NCBI GenBank assembly: GCA_026397695.1
Contig: JAPLUJ010000651.1
Coordinates: 1 to 6,964 of the forward strand
Source: Verrucomicrobiota bacterium
GTDB lineage: Bacteria; Verrucomicrobiota; Verrucomicrobiia; Verrucomicrobiales; Akkermansiaceae
Direction: 5' to 3'
DNA length: 6,964 nt
Shown: positions 1 to 6,400 of the stretch, one piece after another
Layout of the letters: each line of letters starts with the position of its first letter
Numbering within the stretch: position 1 is the first letter of the stretch
The notes under the pieces: model-generated
What the model saw: only the letters and a program-made list of their open reading frames with translations
Told to the model about the DNA's origin: nothing
Databases searched by the model: none
Position numbers and translations under genes: made by a program

Positions 1-523
1 CGAATCAATGCCAGGAGTTCCGACGACGCGCGAGCCGCCGACGAGGCTCAGCTCAAGCTGTAGTTGCGGCCCGGGCTTGTCCTCTCCCGCCCAAACCGCG
101 CCGGCCGGCGCCATTGCGGTTGGTTTGGTCGATATCGCACGAGGTGGACTGGCCGGATAGACCTTGATGTGCAGAACAAGGTTCATTTCAATGGAGGTCT
201 TTCCGAAAGCCGTCTCAAGCACAAGACCATGGCCGTCGATGACTCCGGTCACTTGATCCCCTTTGCGCATTTCGAACACGGCCGTTTCGCGGTCGCTGGC
301 CAGTCGGATCCGCGCAACAGCCTCCAGCGGAAGCGTAATTCGGCCATAACTTGTCATAACGGACAGAGCGGATGTTGTGGGAATCCCAATGATAAACGAA
401 CCATCGGTCAAATGCGCCCCCACCCGAAGCGGCTCGGTGCCCAAGGTTCCGGCCACGGACTGCCAAGCGAAAACCGGGAATGCAGGGGGGCGCTAACAGA
501 AGGAAAGATAGCCCGCGAATCAC
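1..523 (-). CDS. Partial secreted protein with DGS/GD small-beta repeats, frame broken at a C6 run
   Basis: The function is unknown. The open frame from 492 to 1 has no stop and leaves the left edge, giving 164 residues. It carries three copies of a pattern of small residue-Gly/Asp-x-hydrophobic-x-Gly, then hydrophobic-x-T-x-(Y/F)-G-x-hydrophobic: LTDGSFIIGIP near 414, MRKGDQVTGVI near 270 and LVGGSRVVGTP near 45. The first two are followed by TSYGRITLPL and TAFGKTSIEM. Such units are familiar in Verrucomicrobiota and Planctomycetota secreted proteins and resemble the NGD-x-x-x-G segment seen before DUF481-type domains (from memory). This frame lacks a good start and meets TAG at 495-493. Another frame starts with GTG at 523 and encodes MIRGLSFLLLAPP, an obvious signal peptide. 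Skipping one C in the six-C run at 490-485 joins it to AFPVFAWQSVAGT and completes the signal peptide with an A-x-A-like VFA end. The GTG overlaps the TGA of the upstream gene (GTGA), suggesting translational coupling. The cause may be a sequencing indel, a mutation, phase variation or +1 frameshifting. Confidence 0.7.
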
Positions 524-1137
524 CCGACGTGCTGACCGCCCTCCACATCGGCCGTAGAGTAGCATTCCTCCGCTCGCATATCATAGACGTGGCCGATCAA
601 CCCACCCAGAAAATCGCGGCCTTTGACGGTCCCGCTCGAAGAGCACCTTGTCGTTAGCGTGCGATACTGGTAGTGGTCATAATTCTGTCCAGCCAGTGCA
701 CCCACGAAGTCATGCCCGGTGATATCGACTTGCGCCAATCCCACGCCGGTTATGACCGCATGTTGCGTTCCCCCGAAAAGACCCACACAGTCGTTGGTCG
801 GCCTGTTGATATATAGGCCCGCGATCTCGTGGGAATTGCCGTCGAAACGCCCCGCGAAAGGAGCTGACTGGCATCCGATCGGTTGAAAGCCGGCGTTATC
901 GTTCCAACTCCTTGTCTCGTATGCGTCAACGTCTTGCATGAGTATGTAACAGGCATTCAGGTTCTGGGCCATCTGCTGCAACTGAGTGACGGTGGTGATC
1001 TGGTAAGGGTCGGTCGCCGTGCCTGATCCCACTCCAGGGAATGCCCATGCGGACGGTCCGATAAGGATCGGTGCCGCCCCAGCTAAAATCCACAGCGCCA
1101 TGGTGACGCGAGGTGTTTTCGTCCTGACTGCCTTCAT
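520..1137 (-). CDS. Secreted GLUG-repeat protein, stops within a repeat
   Basis: This is a predicted 205-residue exported protein of unknown role; GLUG repeats occur in bacterial surface and secreted proteins, often adhesin-like or protease-associated. Residues 1-32 form a signal peptide: MKAVRTKTPR, a hydrophobic core (MALWILAGAAPILIG), then AWA before FPGVGSG. The mature start GSGTATDPYQI, the QLQQM helix-like segment and GFQPIG...PFAGRFDGNSHEIAGL are the usual head of GLUG proteins. Repeats follow at DCVGLFGG, then ITGHDFVGALAG, then VKGRDFLGGLIG, and VEGGQHVG, where TGA cuts in. ATG 1137 is preferred over ATG 1179 because AAAGGAAG lies 8 bases upstream and it opens directly on the n-region. 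The protein is short and ends in mid-repeat. Past the TGA the same frame reads FAGYLSFC before TAG, which continues the repeat with TGA standing where Gly is expected. It is therefore either a truncated relic or a short gene coupled to the next one. Confidence 0.75.
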   Translation of the reverse strand: MKAVRTKTPRVTMALWILAGAAPILIGPSAWAFPGVGSGTATDPYQITTVTQLQQMAQNLNACYILMQDVDAYETRSWNDNAGFQPIGCQSAPFAGRFDGNSHEIAGLYINRPTNDCVGLFGGTQHAVITGVGLAQVDITGHDFVGALAGQNYDHYQYRTLTTRCSSSGTVKGRDFLGGLIGHVYDMRAEECYSTADVEGGQHVG

Positions 1138-1145
1138 TGTCAGGT

Positions 1146-1153
1146 CTTCCTTT
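1146..1153 (-). promoter_or_regulatory. Shine-Dalgarno site for the GLUG gene
   Basis: On the minus strand AAAGGAAG sits 8 bases before ATG 1137. This decides the start against the in-frame ATG at 1179, which has only AT-rich sequence and no purine-rich site before it. Confidence 0.6.
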
Positions 1154-1179
1154 CGATACCTTGGAACGAATCTTTTCAT

Positions 1180-1357
1180 GTCATTGTATTGCTATAATTT
1201 ACTAGCGGGGATGGCGCGCATGAGATGGCAGAGAAAACGGGTGCGGGGAGCGGTGTGAGGGGGTTGTTGCATGGATGCATATATGATGTGACACTTGGAT
1301 GCGGAAGTTATTGAAAATTTTTCTGTCGAATGTCGGTGTTGAGGTGGTTCGTGCGCC
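1180..1357. other. Intergenic region between redoxin and GLUG genes
   Basis: No gene is supported here. The part nearest the GLUG gene (about 1180-1203, minus strand AAATTATAGCAATACAATG) is much richer in AT than its surroundings and could hold a -10 element (TATAGC or TACAAT), but no convincing -35 hexamer lies at the right distance. A short perfect inverted repeat TGCAT-GG-ATGCA is at 1268-1279. No stem with a following T run was found that would mark a terminator for the redoxin gene. Confidence 0.35.
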
Positions 1358-2512
1358 TCATTCGAGCCCCTTGAGGATCTGGCGGCGGGTCTCAACGGTG
1401 TCCAACTCGCCGGTGTGACGCCACAGGATCTTGCCGCCAGGGGCGATCAGGACAGTGTGGGGCAGCGCGCCGGACCAATCAGGATCAATCGCCTGCGCCA
1501 TCGTGTCCGGATTTCCGCCGGTCCAGTGGTAATTGTTCGTGGTGAAGCCTTCCTCCTTGAGCGACTTGGCGGTGGGTCCGGGTAGCGCGGCGCGGCGGGA
1601 TTCGAGGAATTTCAAGACGGCGGGCCGCAGCGCGACGGGATCGAGACTGATCGAGATGAACTGCACCGGGCGGTTTTGAAAACGACGACCGGTCTCCACG
1701 AGGTCCGGAAATTCCTTCACGCAGGGACCGCAGGTGGTGGACCAGAAATTGATCAGGCGGAGGTTCCTGGGGCTGTTGGTGCGGAGTTTTTTCGAGAGTT
1801 CTTCGTTCAGATCCTCGACCGTGACGGGTTTCTTTTCCCACGCCGCTTGGTCTGCGGCCACGTTGTTCTTTTTGAAAAGCCACTTCGTCGAGCAGCCGAA
1901 CGAGCGGGTGACCGGCTCTTTCACCTCGCTGCCGGCTAGCACGGCATCGAGCGCGTCTCGGAGATAGCTCTGGTCCACGGCCCCGGGATTCCGGCCGCCG
2001 TCGTCCATGCGGCCGGTGTAGCGGAGTTTCCGCTCCGCATCGAAGAGGAAGACGTGCGGCGTGGACTGCGCTCCGCAGGCGCTGGTGAAGGTCTGCGTCT
2101 CGCCGTCGTAAAGATACGGGAAGGTCCAGCCGAAGTCCTTGGCAAACGGTGCCATTTCCTCCTGCGAGTCATTGAAGGGCGAGTAGCCGAGCTCGTCGGG
2201 CGTCAGGCTTCCGGGGTTGTTTCCATTGACCGCCACCAGCGCCACGCCCTTGCCTTTGTAGTTCTGGTAAATCTGCTCCGTCCGCGCCCCGGCGGCGACG
2301 GAATCCGGGCAATGGTTGCAGGTGAAGATCACGCAAAGCGCCTTGGCGTCCTTGAAATCGGTGAGCTTGTAGGTCTTCCCATCAGTCCCCGGCAGCGAGA
2401 AATCCGGCGCTCCGGATCCGATGGCGAGCACCTTGGGAACCTCCTGGCCCGCGAGCGGCAGGACCAGCGCTGCGGCGAGTGTGAAGAAAGGATAAAGTTG
2501 CATGATTCGCAT
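1358..2512 (-). CDS. Exported tandem redoxin: peroxiredoxin-like plus TlpA-like domains
   Basis: A predicted 384-residue thiol-disulfide oxidoreductase acting outside the cytoplasm. Residues 1-22 are a signal peptide (MRIMQLYPFF then TLAAALVLPLAG), with no lipobox Cys. The first domain, about 27-195, is a redoxin fold: APDFSLPGTDGKTYKL, FTCNHCPDS with Cys65 and Cys68, a third Cys146 in ACGAQ, and the cis-Pro loop STPHVFLFD. It ends with the RSFGCSTKW tail (Cys207) usual in this CNHCP redoxin family. The second domain, about 225-384, is TlpA/ResA-like: LINFWSTTCGPCVKEFP with Cys261 and Cys264 as the CGPC active site, then a cis-Pro loop ALPHTVLIAPGGKILWRHTG. A TTG at 2548 and ATGs at 2536, 2512 and 2503 are all in frame; 2512 gives the best signal peptide with an early Arg, but none has a strong ribosome binding site, so the start is uncertain. 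Two redox centres suggest electron passage between domains or separate reductase and peroxidase roles; this is inference. It stands alone, with about 180 bases to the next gene. Confidence 0.9.
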   Translation of the reverse strand: MRIMQLYPFFTLAAALVLPLAGQEVPKVLAIGSGAPDFSLPGTDGKTYKLTDFKDAKALCVIFTCNHCPDSVAAGARTEQIYQNYKGKGVALVAVNGNNPGSLTPDELGYSPFNDSQEEMAPFAKDFGWTFPYLYDGETQTFTSACGAQSTPHVFLFDAERKLRYTGRMDDGGRNPGAVDQSYLRDALDAVLAGSEVKEPVTRSFGCSTKWLFKKNNVAADQAAWEKKPVTVEDLNEELSKKLRTNSPRNLRLINFWSTTCGPCVKEFPDLVETGRRFQNRPVQFISISLDPVALRPAVLKFLESRRAALPGPTAKSLKEEGFTTNNYHWTGGNPDTMAQAIDPDWSGALPHTVLIAPGGKILWRHTGELDTVETRRQILKGLE

Positions 2513-2580
2513 GAATAGAATACCGGACGACAGCATCAATTCATGCAACCAAATTTGCCCTGATGGATCTTTGCATGATT
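2498..2580. promoter_or_regulatory. Three TTGCATGAWT motifs at the redoxin gene start
   Basis: TTGCATGATT occurs at 2498-2507 and 2571-2580 on the plus strand, and TTGCATGAAT in the opposite orientation at 2539-2548. Start-to-start spacings are 41, 32 and 73 bases, close to whole helical turns. This could be an operator cluster, but one copy covers the candidate start codon at 2503 and part of the cluster may be coding. No clear -35/-10 pair was recognised. Confidence 0.25.
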
Positions 2581-2620
2581 TTCGACAAGGTCGTGATTAC
2601 GCTTACTCTTATGAAACTTG

Positions 2621-2665
2621 CTTTCCCGGTGCAGGCCGTTGCAAGAGCCGGTGGCCGGACCGGAG
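2621..2665. repeat. Left 45-bp direct repeat of composite element
   Basis: This copy matches 2902-2946 at 41 of 45 positions, and at 35 of 37 over the last 37 bases, including the whole of AAGAGCCGGTGGCCGGACCG. Its core CCGGT-GGCCGG-ACCGG can form a 5-bp stem with a 6-base loop. It lies at the outer edge of the heptad array. Confidence 0.85.
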
Positions 2666-2676
2666 AAATGGATGAG

Positions 2677-2725
2677 ATTGTGGATTGTGGATTGCGGATT
2701 GTGGATTGTGGATTGTGGATTGTGG
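2677..2725 (+). repeat. 7-bp tandem array (ATTGTGG x7)
   Basis: Seven tandem copies of ATTGTGG (equivalently GGATTGT) fill this stretch. Only the third copy differs (ATTGCGG). The array breaks off into ATGAAG. The G-rich strand is the plus strand. Heptamer arrays of this kind recall the STRR repeats of filamentous cyanobacteria, though the sequence here is different. Confidence 0.9.
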
Positions 2726-2752
2726 ATGAAGAGGAGCCTTGCGCGGTCCCTC

Positions 2753-2906
2753 ATCTTCGATCCTCTATCTTCGATCCTCTATCTTCGATCCTCCATCTTC
2801 GATCCTCCATCTTCGATCCTCCATCTTCGATCCTCCATCTTCGATCCTCCATCTTCGATCCTCCATCTTCGATCCTCTATCTTCGATCCTCTATCTTCGA
2901 TCTTTC
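2753..2906 (-). repeat. 14-bp tandem array, 11 copies
   Basis: Eleven copies of ATCTTCGATCCTCY are spaced exactly 14 bases apart, starting at 2753, 2767, 2781 and so on to 2893. Copies 1, 2, 9 and 10 end in T, copies 3-8 end in C, and copy 11 is degenerate (ATCTTCGATCTTTC). On the minus strand each unit is two heptads, GGATCGA and AGATRGA, which fit the same RGATNGW pattern as the left array's GGATTGT. The two arrays are therefore related and face each other. The unit contains no stop in any frame, so open frames across it on both strands are artefacts with a 42-base (14-residue) period. Confidence 0.92.
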
Positions 2907-2946
2907 GGGGTGAAGGCCGTTGGAAGAGCCGGTGGCCGGACCGGAG
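2902..2946. repeat. Right 45-bp direct repeat of composite element
   Basis: This is the partner of 2621-2665, in the same orientation and offset by 281 bases. Differences are C/G at two neighbouring sites near its left end, then A for C and G for C further in. It overlaps the last, degenerate copy of the 14-bp array by a few bases, so the array runs directly into it. Confidence 0.85.
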
Positions 2947-3179
2947 GGCGGGGAAAAAGGGGTTGATCATGGAGGAGGTGATGCGATGGGTTTGTTGCTG
3001 GCGTGAGGGAGGTGCGATCCAAGCGCACACATGGCAAGCGGCAACTCCCCATGGATTTACCATTAGCGTGCATGGGTGAATCCCGCAATGTTGATTATGC
3101 GAAACCGCTTCCAATTTGCGAATGGGTAAGGAGGGTGGACGTCCGCCAATTCACAACGGGACGTGACATCCCTGCTATC
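2947..3179. other. Non-coding stretch between repeat element and gene relic
   Basis: No supportable gene. The sequence is mixed in composition, with purine-rich plus-strand patches near 2947-2980. A near-perfect 14-base palindrome, GGTGGAC-GTCCGCC, lies at 3134-3147 with one G/T mismatch. No terminator hairpin with a T run was seen for genes transcribed from the right. Confidence 0.4.
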
Positions 3180-3350
3180 TTCGGGGTTGGCGACGACGAC
3201 GCGGAGGAATCCGCTGCCCTGCAGGCCGTTGAAGGCGGAGAAGGTGTGGTATTGCCAGCCGGTTGTTAGATCGGGCAAACCGCTGCCGGCGGGCGCGATA
3301 TCGGCGACGCCTTGGTGGGTGACCACGCCGTTCCACGGGCCTGCCAGCGC
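3180..3350 (-). pseudogene. Relic of a surface-protein C-terminus
   Basis: On the minus strand this frame reads LAGPWNGVVTHQG, then GSGLPDLTTGWQYHTFSAF, then NGLQGSGFLRVVVANPEDS. The PDLTTGW...GFLRVVV pattern resembles the final beta segment of many verrucomicrobial extracellular proteins, compare STDLTNW...RVFARIQ at the end of the upstream gene, with the same GATCTAAC codons for D-L-T. Third codon positions are mostly G or C, as in real coding sequence here. No plausible start, signal peptide or upstream domain exists: the open frame begins only about 60 bases before this part, and after it runs on to 3063 with unconvincing composition. It is best read as the surviving 3' end of a deleted or displaced gene. 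It could also be a chance open frame. Confidence 0.4.
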
Positions 3351-3417
3351 TTGGCCGCGTTGCCGCCCACAAGCTGGCGATTGCCGGGATTTTTCATTAC
3401 TGCCGGGTTGCAAGGCC

Positions 3418-6400
3418 TCAAGGCACCTGGCGGGCCTGAATCCTCGCGAAAACGCGGGCGGGAGTGCCGCCGGTGGCCGTCACGGTGGCTTCGATCAGGT
3501 CGTTGTCCGGGGCGTTGGTGTCGGTGATGACGGTGGTGGTGATGGTGGCGGAAATTCCCTGGCCGTTGGGTTGGCCGGAGGCGAACCAGTTCGTTAGATC
3601 AGTGGACCATTGATAGATGGCGGTGACATCGCTCGCGATGTTGTTAGAACGGGTGTGGCGGAACTTGAGGGTGGCGCCCGTGGATGAAATGTTAGCGAGG
3701 CCGGCGCTGTTTTGTGAGGGACTGCTGCCCAGATGGTTTTCCAGCCCGTTTTTGATTCCGTCGCCATCCGGATCGTCGTTGAAACCAGTGGCGCTGCCGA
3801 CGCCCGGGTAGCCGGCGATCCAGGTGTTGTAAGTGTTGGCGGGGGTGGTGTTGACGATCTGAAGGCCGGAAATGCCATCCTGTTCGAAGCCTGCCTGATT
3901 TGGCAGCCCCAGGCTGGTGAGCGTCAGACTGGAACCAGTCAGACCCGTGAATTTCAGATAGTTTCCGCCGGCGGTTCCTCCGGCGACATCGGCCAGGGCG
4001 GTGGCTTCGGAGGTCGTTTGATATTGTATGTAGCCGCTGAGACCTCCGCCACTGTTCGGTCCGCGCAGGCCATAGAGTGTGGTGACACCGTCCGTCCATG
4101 CCTGCACCTGCTTGGTGACAAACCCGTTATAGTAGATATATACATCGTAGGTGGCATAGGGAATCTGGGTCAGGTTCACCGTGGCGTTGCCCATGGTGTC
4201 GCCCTGGTGGTGGAGAAAGTTCGAATACATGTCGGCACGGCTGTCACCCCATGCGTTGAAGGTGTCATTGTTCCAACCGGAGAACGAGATGTCCAGCGTG
4301 GTACTCGCGCCCGAATCGTCCATCAGATTACTGCCGGTCGCATTGGCCACGGTCGTCAGGTTGTTCCAATTGGCGGCGGACACCACACCCAGACTCCCGG
4401 TCACATCGTGCACGGTGTCAAAGCCGCCCACATTCACGCTGATGGCCTTAGACGCACCGGCCGGGGGAGCCGTAACCGTGACGACGAAAGATGAGGAGGC
4501 TATCAACGAGCCGTCACTGACGGTGAGGGTGACGGTGGACGCGCCTGTTAGATTGGCGGCCGGGGTGACTTGCACGGTGCGGCTGGCCGCGCTGCCGCCG
4601 AGCACCACGTTGGCATTAGGTATGAGTGTGGTGTTGGAAGAGGCCGCGGTTACCGTTAGATCAGTTGGCGGCGTGGTGCTGTCGCCCACGGTGAATGCCA
4701 GCGCCGGGGTCGCGCTGTTGGTCGTGATGTTTTGATTCGCCACGGTGGTGATCGTGGGTGGCGTATTGGTGGTCGCCGCAAAGCTGGCGGCGATCGTGTG
4801 GTTGGCGGTGACGTTGGTGAATGGATAACTGCTGACCGCGCCGACGCTGCTGGAATCCACTGTCACGGCGGAAATCGCATAGCCGGAGTCCGGCGTGATG
4901 GTGAATGTCTGGTTGGCACCGGAGTTGACCACCACCGCGCCGGATGGCGAGATCGACCCGCCGGTGCCTGCGGACGCGGTGATGGTATAGGTGGTGCTGC
5001 TGGTGGTGAGTCGGTTGACCAGATAGGTTTCCAATCCCGTGCGCTCGTCATCCGACAGGGCGGTGGTGTAAACGAAGGTGTCGCCGTAAGAGCCGTTATA
5101 GGTCGTCCAGCCGTCGGGCCAGTTGCGGCCGAAAGTGACATTGTTGGCAAAGCCGCCCGCCACTCCCGGCACGAGCGAGGACATGTCGGGAGTGCTGGTG
5201 CTGGTGATGTTCATCACCTGGGTGCCATTGGCATAGACCTTGTAAGTGCCGTCCTGCTGGACGATCAGGCTGAGAATGGTCGTCTGGCCGTCGGGGATGG
5301 TGGCGGTGCTGAAATCCACCGAACCGTTGCGGCGCACGCAGACCCTGCCGCTGCCGCTCATGATACCTAACACCAGGCGGTCATAGAAGATATCCACGAT
5401 GGAATACCAATTGCCATCCGTGCCGAAGCGGGTCGGCTTGGCGACCGTGACGATGGTGGCGCCGGTGCACGGGATGGGCGATGCGATGGTGCCCAGGTTC
5501 ATGCAGTCATAATCGTTATAGATGTTCTTGACGAACTTGCGGCCGTCGATGACCTCGACGCTCGGGGTGTTCTGGGCGGTTAGGGTTTTGCCGGCTGGCA
5601 GGTAGGATGCCCACGTGTTGATGTTACCGCCGGCGGGCAGGTTGTCCGTCAGGAACGAGCAGTATATCTTGCCGGTCTGCGGAATACTGCCGCTGCCGCC
5701 GGTGCCGGTGAAGGTGGCGGTGATGGCATAGCTCGAGGTCACATTGGTAAAGGTATAACTGCCGCCATTTCCGACATTCACGTCGTCCACGGTGACCTTG
5801 GAAATGGTGAACCCGCTCAGCGGCGTGATGGTATATGTCTGGCTTTGCCCGTAGGTAAGGCTTGTGGTCCCGGACGGGCTGATCGTGCCTCCCGTCCCGG
5901 CGCTAGCCGAGATGGTGCAGATGATCGAACTGAACGTTGCCGAGATTGTATGGCTGGCGCCGACGTTGGAAAACGTATGGCTGGTGATCGCGCCCTGGGC
6001 CACGCCGTCCACGCTCACGCTGGTGATGGCAAATCCTAACATCGGCTCGATGGTGAAGGTCTGGCTCCACCCCTGCAGGATCTCGACGGTGCCCGCCGGA
6101 CTGATCGAGCCGTTGGGGCCGGCAGTGGCGGTGATCGTGTAAGCCACCAGCACTTTGAAGGCGACTGAGATCGTGTGATTGGCCTGCACATTGGTGAAGG
6201 TATAACTGTTGGTGCGGCCGACCGACACCCCGTCGACCCGCACGGTATCGACCATGTAGCCGGAGCTGGGGGCGAAAGTGAAGGCCTGGTCATTGCCGGC
6301 TACCACCTCCGCGGTCCCGCTGGGACTGATAGAGCCGTGGTCGCCCGCCGACGCCGTGATGATATATGGGATCGGCGCAATGACGGCCAGGATGGTGTGA

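Noticed and set aside
64..657. Long plus-strand open frame at the left edge.
   Set aside because: It is antisense to the minus-strand GLUG and DGS-repeat genes, has no recognisable domain and has an Arg/His-rich composition typical of a shadow frame.
1192..1395. Small minus-strand open frame between the redoxin and GLUG genes.
   Set aside because: It overlaps the redoxin 3' end, lacks a ribosome binding site and has a low-information composition.
2753..2906. CRISPR array.
   Set aside because: The repeats are contiguous 14-mers without unique spacers.
2563..3079. Open frames across the tandem arrays, on both strands, encoding SSIFDPPSSILHLR-like repeats.
   Set aside because: The 14-bp unit has no stop in any frame, so all frames stay open. 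The 14-residue period is simply three units, and there is no start signal or non-repeat domain.
3262..4662. Repeated GTTAGATC / CTAAC words on the plus strand across several genes, considered as a hidden motif or a base-calling artefact.
   Set aside because: The count is about what chance gives for a five-base word in this length, and several copies are explained by conserved D-L-T codons.
3733..5370. Long plus-strand open frames opposite the giant surface gene.
   Set aside because: Gly/Val/Arg-rich antisense readings of a strongly supported minus-strand gene; no domains of their own.
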